Positions 1-8,394 of a stretch of 64,000 nucleotides of DNA are shown one piece after another. The translations under genes were made by a program, and so were the position numbers. The notes under the pieces are model-generated. The model did no database searches. It saw only the letters and a program-made list of their open reading frames with translations, and was not told the origin of the DNA. The number at the start of each line of letters is the position of its first letter. Position 1 is the stretch's first letter. Source of the stretch: CAYQJV01 sp964417925 (GTDB taxonomy: Bacteria; Hydrothermota; Tepidihabitantia; B3-TA06; CAYQJV01). The DNA is taken from assembly GCA_964417925.1 (NCBI GenBank), contig CAYQJV010000001.1:1-64000 (forward strand). Direction: 5' to 3'.

Positions 1-243
1 TATCTTTATGCATTAAAAGAAAGGGCTGAAGGTAATTTTGAAAATGCATATAAGAATCTATTGGAGGCTTTAAGGAAAGAAGAAAATCTTGAATGGAGGA
101 AAAAAATTATAGACCTTTTAGTTGTAGTGGCTTCACCGATCGATAGGAAAAAAGATTTAAGGGATATCTTAAAAAATGAAATGGAGAAATCAACGGATCC
201 TTTCTATACAGAAGAGCTCAAAAATATATTAAAAGAACTTTAA
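1..243 (+). CDS. C-terminal end of a helical, TPR-like protein (5' partial)
   Basis: The reading frame is open from the first base of the window and ends at 243, so about 80 C-terminal residues are visible and the start lies outside. The fragment is charged and helical (ALKERAEGNFENAYKNLLEA), with the alternating small and aromatic residues typical of TPR-like repeats. There is no catalytic motif and I cannot name a function. Its last 15 bases overlap the end of the convergent gene at 229-1443. The TTG at 61 is not a convincing start, because the same frame continues upstream with protein-like sequence. Confidence 0.6.
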   Translation, partial: YLYALKERAEGNFENAYKNLLEALRKEENLEWRKKIIDLLVVVASPIDRKKDLRDILKNEMEKSTDPFYTEELKNILKEL

Positions 244-1443
244 TCTTATTCCTGCAAAGATGATTCTCCCTTTTAAAGGGAGTCCAGGGTAGCATTCAAA
301 AATTTCATCAAACAGATTCACAATTCCTGTTCTTAATAGAAATTTGTCATTGAAATAGTAAGAGATAACTGCCCCTCCAGTAATAGAGTAACTCTCTTTC
401 TCCCATCTTTTTCCATAGACTTCAATCCACAATGCAAAACCCATTTTTTTTGTTCTTGTAATTATCGTATCTGTGAGTTCCCATAATGGATACCATATAG
501 TGCTATTTTTAAATTTTTTATTCAACGAAAGATTCAAATAATTTGCTGATTCTTCACCTTCCATTCTTAGCGTCCATTGTGTTGTTAATAGGGATATACT
601 GTCTGAAGATACCATAGGGATATCTCCATGATGAATAAAGATGGAATGAACATTTTTATAACAACATTTCACAGTAAATAGTGAATGTTTGATACTTATT
701 TCTAAAAATCTTTCAGTGGAGAACTCATTCATTTCTTCATCCATTTTATATACCAACAGTTCTTGTAGAAGAGAGTCTAAATTGTAGTGATAGCGTTTAA
801 TTCCTCCATTTAACGTAATATAAAAATTCTTGTATATTTTATCCCATGTTCCCCATAACTCTGGTGTGTATTCTATTATGCCTCCCCCTATAAAAAATCG
901 GTTTTTTTTAGTGTAAATTATATATCCCGTTTCAAAAGACGGTTGATTTCTGTAAAAGGGCAGTAAAAAAAGTATTTTATTGTGATATTTTTTTTCAAAA
1001 TAAATCATATACAAATTTTTATCATGCACCGCATTATTGCTTCTGGACAACTTACTCAATATAGAGACAATATAATCTGGTTTTATCTTTGCAACTACGA
1101 ATTTAATTTCTTTAAATGATTTATAGTCTTTATTGGAAAGAAAGTAATTTAGTTCTGTTTTTAAAAACAGTTCTCTAAAATACAAGTTTAACTTTGGGTT
1201 TCCTTGTAAAATTAATGCATCTGTATAACTGGTTATTTTTTCTAATCTGGTTTTAAAAGATATTTCCTGCCCTTTTATACTTCTTTTTAAGTTTATTTTT
1301 ATAAGGTTGTCTTGTCCTATGTTCAAGTCAATTAAGAATGTATCTCTTCTTAAAGGAATATAATAAGGATGAATTTGGAAAAAAGGAGGAGGTAAACTCC
1401 ATTCTGGAAAGAGTTGACTGGCGATTACAATAACAACTATCAA
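229..1443 (-). CDS. putative outer-membrane beta-barrel protein
   Basis: This 404-residue protein begins with a short hydrophobic stretch (IVVIVIAS) that could be a signal peptide. The body has alternating polar/aromatic strands, and the protein ends in a beta-strand with a terminal Phe-Phe (FAGIRLKFF), as many outer-membrane barrels do. I do not recognise the family. The start is TTG and shares bases with the TGA stop of mtnA upstream (TTGA overlap), so translation is probably coupled. Its 3' end overlaps the convergent gene at 1-243 by 15 bases. A role in transport or surface structure is only inferred from the barrel-like pattern. Confidence 0.55.
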   Translation of the reverse strand: MIVVIVIASQLFPEWSLPPPFFQIHPYYIPLRRDTFLIDLNIGQDNLIKINLKRSIKGQEISFKTRLEKITSYTDALILQGNPKLNLYFRELFLKTELNYFLSNKDYKSFKEIKFVVAKIKPDYIVSILSKLSRSNNAVHDKNLYMIYFEKKYHNKILFLLPFYRNQPSFETGYIIYTKKNRFFIGGGIIEYTPELWGTWDKIYKNFYITLNGGIKRYHYNLDSLLQELLVYKMDEEMNEFSTERFLEISIKHSLFTVKCCYKNVHSIFIHHGDIPMVSSDSISLLTTQWTLRMEGEESANYLNLSLNKKFKNSTIWYPLWELTDTIITRTKKMGFALWIEVYGKRWEKESYSITGGAVISYYFNDKFLLRTGIVNLFDEIFECYPGLPLKGRIIFAGIRLKFF

Positions 1444-2387
1444 GAAATTACTTTCTTGATAGTTTTACTAAAAGGAGGAGTTATTATTCCTTTTTCGGTA
1501 ATAAATCCTTTTATTAGATTATGAGGGGTGATATCAAAGGCAGGATTAAATACAGTCACATTTTTTATAGTGATTTTTTCCCCTTTTATTTGTATTACTT
1601 CATCTTTGTCCCTTTCCTCAATTTCTATTTCTTTTCCATTTTTTATAGAGAGGTCAAAAGTAGTGGAAGGTGCTGCTATATAAAGAGGTTTTCTATGAAA
1701 ATTACATGCCATTGCCAATAGAAATGTTCCTATTTTATTTGCAGTGTCACCATTTGAGGCAATTCTATCTGCTCCGGTGAGCGCAATATCAATTTTAGAG
1801 GTGATTATGCCAATAGCATTGTCTGTGATGAGGGTGAAAGGTATACCAGCATTCTGCAGTTCAAATACAGTTAGCCTTGCACCTTGTAATTTGGGTCTGG
1901 TTTCAGGCACATATACATGGATTTTTTTCCCCATATGCCAAGCATAAAGGATGATTCCTAACGCACTACCTATTCCAGGTGTTGCGAGATTCCCAGTATT
2001 ACAGTAAGTTATTACTGTAGCACCGTCCTTTATAATTCTATTACCCAATTCTGCAATTTTCATACAGTTTTCTTGCTCTTCTTGAAGAAGTTTCAATGCC
2101 TCTTCCCAAGGATCTTCTGCATTTTCTATCCGGTCCAGGGCTTTAAAAAGATTTACAGCAGTAGGCCTTGTTTTTTTTAAGATTTCAGACGCCTTTTTAT
2201 AATCATTACCCTTTTTGTATTCCAATCCTACTACAAGAGCTGCAAATACTCCTATAAGAGGAGCTCCTCTTATTTCCATATTTTTAATTGCCCTATAAGC
2301 TTCCTGTACATTTTTAATTGTAACATATTTTATTTTTTGTGGCAGGAAATTTTGATTTAATATTTTTATCTTTTTATCCTCAAGCAA
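1440..2387 (-). CDS. mtnA: S-methyl-5-thioribose-1-phosphate isomerase family
   Basis: The eIF2B-like sugar-phosphate isomerase interconverts methylthioribose-1-phosphate and methylthioribulose-1-phosphate in methionine salvage. Family hallmarks are MEIRGAPLIGV, the catalytic Cys near residue 129 (TYCNTGN), PETRPKLQGARLT and the catalytic Asp near 207 in TGADRI, followed by NGDTANKIGT. The frame is open upstream to an ATG at 2588, but that part is antisense-like filler inside the HU gene and the HU terminator. Homology starts at IKILNQNFLP, so I place the start at the TTG at 2387 (315 residues). No good ribosome site is visible there, so the start is uncertain. A related ribose-1,5-bisphosphate isomerase activity cannot be excluded. 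Confidence 0.85.
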   Translation of the reverse strand: MLEDKKIKILNQNFLPQKIKYVTIKNVQEAYRAIKNMEIRGAPLIGVFAALVVGLEYKKGNDYKKASEILKKTRPTAVNLFKALDRIENAEDPWEEALKLLQEEQENCMKIAELGNRIIKDGATVITYCNTGNLATPGIGSALGIILYAWHMGKKIHVYVPETRPKLQGARLTVFELQNAGIPFTLITDNAIGIITSKIDIALTGADRIASNGDTANKIGTFLLAMACNFHRKPLYIAAPSTTFDLSIKNGKEIEIEERDKDEVIQIKGEKITIKNVTVFNPAFDITPHNLIKGFITEKGIITPPFSKTIKKVIS

Positions 2388-2411
2388 TAAGGAAGGAAAT
2401 TTTACAAAGAA

Positions 2412-2432
2412 GGGGGAGAATAAACCTCCCCC
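2412..2432 (-). terminator. hairpin after the HU gene
   Basis: A perfect 7-bp stem (GGGGGAG/CTCCCCC) with a 7-nt loop lies 20 bases after the HU stop. In the minus-strand RNA it is followed by UUCUUUG, a weak U tract. It probably terminates or attenuates HU transcription before mtnA. Confidence 0.6.
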
Positions 2433-2451
2433 TTTATTTTTTGTTTTTTTA

Positions 2452-2727
2452 TTACTTACTGACTGCTTCACGAAGCATCTTACCCGGTTTGAATATCGGA
2501 CGTTTTTTGGCAGGAATTGTAATTTCTTCTCCCGTTCTTGGATTGCGTCCTTTTCTCTTTTTAGTTCTTCTAACCATAAAGGTTCCAAAACCAGCTATAG
2601 GAACTTTTTGCCCTTTTTTCAGAGCTTTTACTATGGTCTCGATAAAGGTATTTACTGCCGCGGTTGCTGCTTTTTTAGTAAGACCTGCATTCTTTGCAAC
2701 CTGATTTATAAGTTCTGCCTTTGTCAT
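2452..2727 (-). CDS. hup: HU-type DNA-binding protein
   Basis: A 91-residue histone-like protein that bends and compacts DNA as a dimer. The N-terminus MTKAELINQVAKNAGL and the DNA-binding arm region GFGTFMVRRTKKRKGRNPRT, followed by GEEITIPAKK, are textbook HU/IHF. An in-frame GTG two codons upstream is part of the ribosome site itself, so the ATG at 2727, preceded by AGGAGG with a 5-nt gap, is the start. It has its own strong promoter (2747-2774) and a terminator hairpin, so it is probably a highly expressed single-gene unit. Confidence 0.97.
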   Translation of the reverse strand: MTKAELINQVAKNAGLTKKAATAAVNTFIETIVKALKKGQKVPIAGFGTFMVRRTKKRKGRNPRTGEEITIPAKKRPIFKPGKMLREAVSK

Positions 2728-2746
2728 TTCCACCTCCTGTTTGGAA

Positions 2747-2774
2747 ATTATAATAAATATTTATATATTGTCAA
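2747..2774 (-). promoter_or_regulatory. sigma70-type promoter of HU
   Basis: TTGACA, 16 nt, TATAAT, followed within a short leader by AGGAGG. This is the closest match to consensus in the window. Confidence 0.8.
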
Positions 2775-2802
2775 GTAAATTTTGAGGAAGCTTTGAAATG
2801 CT

Positions 2803-3852
2803 TTATTTGGGAATTGTTGATAATATAATATCGGCGATTTCTTTACATCTTCGTTCAATGATATTTCTAACTCTTCTGTAAAAATTTATACTTTTTCCTA
2901 TAGGATCTGAGATATTTTTCCCTTTAGGGTATGAATAAGGAAATCCATTAAATAGATATGTTTTTTCCTTTGCCCATGGCCATTTTTTAATAATAAAAAA
3001 ATAGTGTTTTCTTTCCATCGCAAGAATAAGTGAAGCGTTCACTATGTGATTGCTCTTTAATTTTTGAGACCGGTGATGGGCTATGTTTATTCCTTTTTCC
3101 TGCATAACTTTAATGGTATGTGTAGAGGCTGGTATTCCTTCTACTGCTTTTGTTCCTGCAGTGATAATTTTTATATTCTGAGGTAGGAAGTATTTGAAAA
3201 AGCCATATGCCATGGGGCTACGACAAGTGTTACCAGTGCATACAATAAGTATGGAGGGATAAATTCCTTGAGAGTAGCATGCTTTTTCTTTAGTCTTTTC
3301 CATTATTTTCCATATTGAAACTACTCCTTCCCTTTTGATTTCTATAGTGTTTTGTTTTACTTCAAGTACTGTAGAAGCCAATGGAATTGTGGTTCCTTTT
3401 TCTATGAATTTTACTTTGTTTTTAAAATACTCCATGATTTCTGATTCTGTCATTTCTTTTCCCGATATATTGGCAGAACTCGCATAGAGAGGGGCGCGTA
3501 TTTTTCTTAAAAGTTTTATTATGGAAGGGTCTTTGGGAATTCGAATTCCTATCTTTTTCCATGGGTAATCTATGTGCATATTTTTTTCAAGGATAAGAGT
3601 AATTCTTCCTGGCATGAGTTTGGTGATAATTTTTTTTTCGATTGCGTTTTTAATTTTTGCTATTTTACTTATTTCTTTTTTCCTTCCTACATACACAGCG
3701 ACAGGTTTACGCATATCTCTTTGTTTTAATTTTTGAATCTTTTTAAGTCCCTCTTGGGTGAAGGGACACAGAAGACCATAAACTGTATCGGTAGGGACTA
3801 CAATACATTCACCTTTTTTTAATACAGATAAAGCTTTCTGAATGTTTCTCAA
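2803..3852 (-). CDS. fusion: threonylcarbamoyl-AMP synthase (TsaC/Sua5) + YwlE-like phosphatase
   Basis: Residues 1-190 form a YrdC/Sua5 domain, which makes threonylcarbamoyl-AMP for the tRNA t6A modification. Visible motifs are VVPTDTVYGL, KQRDMRKPVAVYV, YASSANISG and ASTVLEV. Residues 200-349 form a low-molecular-weight phosphatase with the P-loop CTGNTCRSPMA (C205, R211) and the general-acid Asp in ISDPIGKS. The Thr in CTGNTCR is the residue that marks Bacillus YwlE-type protein-arginine phosphatases rather than tyrosine phosphatases. In Bacillus, ywlC and ywlE are near neighbours; here they are one chain. The start is TTG, overlapping the purE stop (TTGA). It is the last gene of the purD-purE operon. 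Confidence 0.88.
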   Translation of the reverse strand: MRNIQKALSVLKKGECIVVPTDTVYGLLCPFTQEGLKKIQKLKQRDMRKPVAVYVGRKKEISKIAKIKNAIEKKIITKLMPGRITLILEKNMHIDYPWKKIGIRIPKDPSIIKLLRKIRAPLYASSANISGKEMTESEIMEYFKNKVKFIEKGTTIPLASTVLEVKQNTIEIKREGVVSIWKIMEKTKEKACYSQGIYPSILIVCTGNTCRSPMAYGFFKYFLPQNIKIITAGTKAVEGIPASTHTIKVMQEKGINIAHHRSQKLKSNHIVNASLILAMERKHYFFIIKKWPWAKEKTYLFNGFPYSYPKGKNISDPIGKSINFYRRVRNIIERRCKEIADIILSTIPK

Positions 3853-4265
3853 TTTTCAAATATTTCTTTTATTCTTTTGACTAAAATGGACGCGTTCTTT
3901 GCTCCTGCTTTTCCTATACTCATTACAGCCACCGGTACTCCCTTTGGCATTTGTACCATAGAGAGAAGAGAATCGATTCCTTTAAGAGGAGAAGAGGGAA
4001 TGGGAACCCCTATTACAGGTAGTTCAGAGAAAGAAGCAATAAAACCTGGAAGATGAGCTGCATATCCTGCAAGAGCTATTATTATTTTAAAACCTTCCTT
4101 TTCTGCGTTCTTTGCAAACTCCATAGTTTTTTCAGGGGACCTGTGGGCTGAAAGAATAAAACTTTTGTAAGGAATGCCTTCTTTTTTTAACTCTTCTTCT
4201 ACAATAGTGATATACTCTTTATCACTTTCTGAGCCTGCAACAACAGCTACTTTAAATTTTTCCAT
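3849..4265 (-). CDS. purE: N5-carboxyaminoimidazole ribonucleotide mutase (class I PurE)
   Basis: Purine biosynthesis, step to CAIR. The 138 residues carry AGSESDKEYI (phosphate loop), SAHRSPE (catalytic His), AGYAAHLPGF and GVPIPSSPLKGIDSLLS then MVQMPKGVPVA, all in class I style. Class I normally needs PurK to supply N5-CAIR, and no purK is visible in the window. It starts at an ATG inside the end of purD (14-base overlap) and runs into the downstream fusion gene by a TTGA overlap, so the three genes are one translationally coupled operon. Confidence 0.95.
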   Translation of the reverse strand: MEKFKVAVVAGSESDKEYITIVEEELKKEGIPYKSFILSAHRSPEKTMEFAKNAEKEGFKIIIALAGYAAHLPGFIASFSELPVIGVPIPSSPLKGIDSLLSMVQMPKGVPVAVMSIGKAGAKNASILVKRIKEIFEN

Positions 4266-5529
4266 ATAACCTCCTTATTCCTTTATCTGCTATATCCTTT
4301 CTATAGTACATTCCATCAAACTGAATTTTTTTAAGATTTCTATATGTTTTATCTTTTGCCTTTTTTAAATCTTTATCTTTTGCTGTTACTCCAAGTACTC
4401 TACCACCATCGGTAATTAGTGCACTGTCTTTCTTTTTTGTACCAGCATGAAATACATATACGTCTTCTTCTATCTCTCCTATGGTGATTTTCTTTCCTTT
4501 TTCATATTTCCCTGGATACCCTTTTGCAGCTACTACTACACACACTGCATATTTTTCTTCCCATTCTGGTTTTTGTGATATTTTTCCTGTCGCAGATTCG
4601 TACAATAACCAAAAAAGGTCAGATTTTAAAAGAAAAAGCACTGGTTGGGTTTCTGGATCACCGAATCTTACATTGAATTCTAAAACATAGGGATCTCCAT
4701 TGTTTTGAATCATCAGCCCTATGTATATAACTCCTTGGAAGAAAATTTTTTCTTTTTTAAGTCCTTCAAACAATGGGAATAAAATCTTTTTTTCCACTTT
4801 TCCCCATACTTTTACATCTACTATCGGTGCAGGTGCGTATGCTCCCATTCCTCCAGTATTTGGACCTTTGTCATGGTCATATATTCTTTTATAATCTTGT
4901 GAAGGAAGCAAGGGAACATAATCTTTACCATCGGTAATTATCATAATAGATGCTTCCTCTCCTTCTAAGAACTCTTCAATTACCACTTTATCACCTGCAC
5001 TACCAAATATTCTCTTTACCATAATATTATCTATTGCTTCAAAAGCTTCTTTTTCATTTTCGCACACTACAGAGCCTTTTCCCAGAGCAGGTCCTGAGGC
5101 TTTTACAACAATAGGATATTTTTTCTTTTTTATATATTTTTTTGCCTCTCCTATAGAGTCAAATATTTTAAAAGGAGCTGTAGGAATTCTATATTTTTGC
5201 ATGAATTTTTTAGCAAAAGCTTTCTCTTTTTCCAATATTGCAGCGGATTTTGTAGGTCCAAAAACTACAAAGTTCCTTTGGGATAATGCATCTACTATTC
5301 CTAAGAATAATGGATTTTCAGGTCCTACAACCACCAGATTAGGTTTTATTTCCTCGGCTATTTTTATAATATTCGTTATATCTTCTGGGGATACAGGAAA
5401 AGTTTTTGCTATTTTTTCTATTCCTGCGTTGCCTGGAACTGCATAAATTTCTTTAACATCCGGAGATTGAGAAAGTTTCCAAACCAATGCATGTTCTCTT
5501 CCACCTTTTCCTATCACCATTATTTTCAT
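4252..5529 (-). CDS. purD: phosphoribosylamine-glycine ligase
   Basis: ATP-grasp enzyme that joins phosphoribosylamine and glycine to form GAR. At 425 residues it is of normal length. The N-terminal domain begins MKIMVIGKGGREHALVWKL. ATP-grasp signatures include VVKASGPALGKGSVV and GPNTGGMGAYAPAP, and the metal site is near EFNVRFGDPETQP. It is the first gene of purD-purE-(TsaC/YwlE). The -10 box ends 6 bases before the ATG, so its message should be leaderless. Confidence 0.97.
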   Translation of the reverse strand: MKIMVIGKGGREHALVWKLSQSPDVKEIYAVPGNAGIEKIAKTFPVSPEDITNIIKIAEEIKPNLVVVGPENPLFLGIVDALSQRNFVVFGPTKSAAILEKEKAFAKKFMQKYRIPTAPFKIFDSIGEAKKYIKKKKYPIVVKASGPALGKGSVVCENEKEAFEAIDNIMVKRIFGSAGDKVVIEEFLEGEEASIMIITDGKDYVPLLPSQDYKRIYDHDKGPNTGGMGAYAPAPIVDVKVWGKVEKKILFPLFEGLKKEKIFFQGVIYIGLMIQNNGDPYVLEFNVRFGDPETQPVLFLLKSDLFWLLYESATGKISQKPEWEEKYAVCVVVAAKGYPGKYEKGKKITIGEIEEDVYVFHAGTKKKDSALITDGGRVLGVTAKDKDLKKAKDKTYRNLKKIQFDGMYYRKDIADKGIRRLYGKI

Positions 5530-5535
5530 AAATCA

Positions 5536-5563
5536 AGAATACAGATGATAAAAAAAAAGTCAA
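5536..5563 (-). promoter_or_regulatory. purD promoter, leaderless architecture
   Basis: TTGACT, 16 nt, TATTCT, then 6 nt to the purD ATG. The expected start site falls on or next to the A of ATG, and no ribosome site is present. Confidence 0.65.
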
Positions 5564-5592
5564 ATAATTTAAATCCAACATGGTTAGGTTAA

Positions 5593-5801
5593 CTGAAGAA
5601 TTTCAAAAAGATATTGGATTGGTATCTTGAAAAAAGTAAATTTATGGATAAAGGTAAGGGCCTTGGGGACCTTTATCTCGACGCCAAAAACAAAAAGGAG
5701 TAGATAAAGTGCGAGGGATTTTATGGAGAAGTTTAATAAAAAATACTTTTTGGACGGATAGACAAAGAATAAACTTCGATCCAAAATGTTATGGAATTCT
5801 A
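5593..5801 (+). repeat. dispersed repeat A, copy 1
   Basis: About 209 bp closely matching 21083-21292 in the same orientation. Both begin CTGAAGAATTTCAAAAAGAT and end near ATGGAATTCTA. Fragments of open frame exist (DWYLEKSKFMDKGKGLG, VRGILWRSLI), but stops and frame changes break them up. It looks like a decayed piece of a mobile-element gene. It abuts the TIR relic at 5818. Confidence 0.75.
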
Positions 5802-5817
5802 TAATTTTGCTAAGGCT

Positions 5818-6153
5818 GTTCGGAAAATAAGAGTTGCATTGGGGGAATTTTTGCATATTTTTAAAGTCTTAAGGGGATTGTCCTATCGGGAAGTTTTAGA
5901 AAAGTCTCATGGGTATTTTCATCTCTCCCATTCCTCTCAACATATCATTTCCCGAATTAAAAGACTTTCTAAGAAACTATTGCAGAAAGTTATCTTTTAA
6001 TTTAAGGGTTTGGATAGTGGATGGCCCAGGGATATAGGGTATAATGACATATTATTCAATAAGCTTTTCAGGGGGGATGGTGATAAGAAACATAAAGGTC
6101 CTGAGTGATTTTTTCATGATAGAAAAATATCAAGTAAAGAAAATTTTTCAAAC
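5818..6153 (+). mobile_element. TIR-bounded transposon relic, copy 1 (internally deleted)
   Basis: The left end GTTCGGAAAAT and right end ATTTTTCAAAC are mutated versions of the terminal inverted repeat seen intact at 50405-50913. The left half encodes 60-odd residues of a decayed transposase (VRKIRVALGEFLHIFKVLRG and SQHIISRIKRLSKKLLQKVI). The middle is deleted compared with the longer copies: it jumps from GTGATAAGAAACATAAA to GTGATTTTTTCATGATAG, a loss of roughly 200 bp. It is not mobile on its own. Confidence 0.7.
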
Positions 6154-6233
6154 AACCTTAGAAAATATTATAAAGAAAGGAATTTTGACCCTCTTTAACT
6201 CTCCCATCAAAGGAGGGAAAGTTATTGCTCTTT

Positions 6234-7004
6234 TTACTTTTTCCTTATTTTCACAAGATACATGTCATATCCAACTGCACCGAAGGAAGATGTACATCCT
6301 GCCAGAAGATATGCGGAATCTGAAGTCTCTATGACTGAAGATGCCCAATCACTATAACTCCCTCCGTAAGTCCAGTAGAACCAAATCTCTATTTTTCTAC
6401 TTTCTGACCATGGATTCCATTTTCCTGATTTATGCTTTGCCTTACCTTCCAGTAAAAACTGCCACATCTGAAAAATCAACTCTGTATGATGTGGATGAGG
6501 TGTTTTCATCAAGAAAAATATCGGTGAACGAGGAGCTTTTTGAAATAATAAGATTGTAGGAAACTGCATCAGGAAGCGAAGACCAGCTGAAGGTTACAGA
6601 AACAGGAGAAGCCCCGGAGAAGCTTTCTTCATCCTCTGGAGATGCAAGGGAAACATTATAGGACACTACCAGTTTTTTAAACTCTTGCCATCTGCTTCGG
6701 AAACCTGCCTTATTCCTTGCCCTTACCCTCCAGGAATAGGTTCCGACATTGAGCAGGACGGTGCAGGTTGTGTCCTTTAAAGAATCTTCAAATACCACAG
6801 TTTTTTATCCTCTTTGAAAATCTGCAAAAGATACAAGGAGGCGTTTTCATCGGCTGACCAGACAAGGGTTATCTCAAGATTGTTGTAAAGGGTATCGGTT
6901 CTGGATGATGGGGGTTCAGATAGAATGACATCCTCAGTGGAAAGAGGTTCACATACCAGCAAAAATAAAACAAAGAACAGATAACGCAAACCCTTCATAA
7001 TCAC
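6234..7004 (-). pseudogene. broken surface lipoprotein gene with fibronectin-III-like domains
   Basis: Three overlapping minus-strand frames join into one protein if two or more frameshifts are repaired. There is a signal sequence (MKGLRYLFFVLFLLVCEPL), one Fn3-like domain (LNVGTYSWRVRARNKAG), and a second (TFSWSSLPDAVSYNLIISK) continuing in another frame as KAKHKSGKWNPWSE. Last comes a tail with the repeat pattern TYGGSYSDWASSVIETSDS and SFGAVGYDMYLVKI. That tail resembles the repeat units of large secreted proteins and may come from a different gene. Base composition is visibly more GC-rich than the neighbouring genes, which hints at foreign origin. Confidence 0.65.
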
Positions 7005-7022
7005 CTCTTCACCTTTGTTATT

Positions 7023-8078
7023 TCAAACTCTCCATGCCCCCATACTGAGGGGCTCCTGCCTTGCCCTTCTCTTTACCCAGATATCCTCCTTCACCTTTTC
7101 CTGAACATACTTTGCAAGCTCGTGAACCTCAACCCCTCCATCTTTATCAGTGTTTGCTTCCCCCTCCATCCCCTTTTTTGAGTCCTCAAGGTCAAATTTT
7201 TGTATCATCAGGGGTGCAGACCTTCAGGAACCTATGAAAAGCAGGCATTCACCATCAAAAAGGTCCTCTTTGTTTCAACTTCCCTGAAGGTCTCCTTCAA
7301 AATTGAACGCCTCCCAATTTCATAGGCAAGCTCCTTAGTGCTTTTGAAAATCCCCTGAGGCATTGGAGACTGTGTATCCTCCAAACAAGCTCTATGGTCT
7401 CCCCTATGTCAATATCCCCCTCACCATCGCCATTGGATGGACTGCGGTCATCATCATCTGCATCAAAGACCCTGTCATGGTTCTCCTCCAGGATCTCATA
7501 GGGTAAGGAGGTTCTTCCCTCCTCCAGGCAATTTCTATGCTCTCCTTAAATTCTGCTCCATCATAAGAAGCTCCCCTTATCCTCAAACTGAACTTCCCTG
7601 CAGGAAGGTTCTCCTTCCTTTCTTTGTATAATCCCTGCTCAGAAGCATCAAGAAAGCCATTCCTGTTTTTATCCTCAAAGGAGGAAGATGAATAAAAGTA
7701 ATAAAAGCCCAGAGAAAGCCCAAAAGACCTTGCATTCCTTAAACCATAGGGCAGAAAGAAGTCAAACTCCGAGAAAAGGAAAAATCCTTTAAAGAACTCC
7801 CGGGAAAGCCTCAAGCCAAAAGAAAACAAAGGACCAACAACGTTCTTTGAAACATCCATCTCTCCCAGAGGACCTTTTACCGAAAACTTTGGAATATAGA
7901 AAATTTCAAAAGAACCCCGAGGGGTGATGACATAAGGAGAGGAGAGATCCTTCTCAAAACCAAAGGATAAACAATAACAGGGAAAGTAAAGGGATGTGTC
8001 AGCCGAAGAAACTCTATTAGGAGGATACCCCAAGTTCTGCAAAAAGGGAGGAGAGTCTGAAATCCAGAAAACCATCAC
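7023..8078 (-). pseudogene. decayed caspase-like (C14) surface protein gene
   Basis: Reading the minus strand from 8078, an outer-membrane-like region (GPLFSFGLRLSREFFKGFFL) is followed by an Asp/Asn-rich segment (FEDKNRNGFLDASEQ). The frame is lost near 7480 and resumes with ILEENHDRVFDADDDD in another frame. A further frame (about 7365 to 7229) gives FKSTKELAYEIGRRSILKET and EVETKRTFLMVNACFS, which matches the caspase-fold segment before and through the catalytic Cys, then a TAG stop. From 7208 the frame TDKDGGVEVHELAKYVQEKV matches the C-terminal end of caspase-like domains. At least three lesions mean it is not functional. The identification is by motif only. Confidence 0.55.
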
Positions 8079-8394
8079 CCAGAAAGCCCTTTAAGCCCTG
8101 CCAGGATACCACAGACCTTCCAGCACCTGCACCAATGTATCCTGAAAAGAGAAAGTAAAGGTAAAGCACCCTTACCTCTTTTTCTTAAAATTTATTCCAA
8201 AAATCCAAAAATTAAACTAACTTTTGAAAATTATTTGAAATTCATTTAATAATCCTCTCCGTCAATTTAAATTACCAAAACTTTTGATTCTAAAATACTA
8301 ACAAAATCTCTTGAAAAGAAACAACCAAACTTCTTTTTGGGTAAAAAGAAGATAATCCCTTTAAAACAGGAAGTTTTTGAATAGAATGAACTCT
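8079..8394. other. intergenic region, 316 bp, no gene seen
   Basis: The left part is GC-richer and may be the lost 5' end of the caspase-like pseudogene. The rest is AT-rich. An AT-rich perfect hairpin (CTTCTTTTT/AAAAAGAAG, loop GGGT) at 8330-8351 lies 44 bases after the antiporter operon and could be its transcript end. I see no open frame or RNA gene. Confidence 0.5.

Noticed and set aside
2388..2588. N-terminal 67-codon extension of mtnA
   Set aside because: It lies within the HU gene and terminator in another frame, is Lys/Arg-rich noise, and homology begins only after 2387.
5580..6160. CRISPR array or integron-like repeat cluster
   Set aside because: The repeats are long, dispersed, and of transposon type; there are no short, regularly spaced repeats anywhere in the window.
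6193..6222. Terminator of the broken lipoprotein gene
   Set aside because: The stem (CTCCC/GAGGG with imperfect extension) has no U tract on the relevant strand.
7023..7208. Separate small EF-hand-like gene
   Set aside because: The DGGVEVHELAKYV segment is better explained as the C-terminal end of the broken caspase-like gene just upstream.
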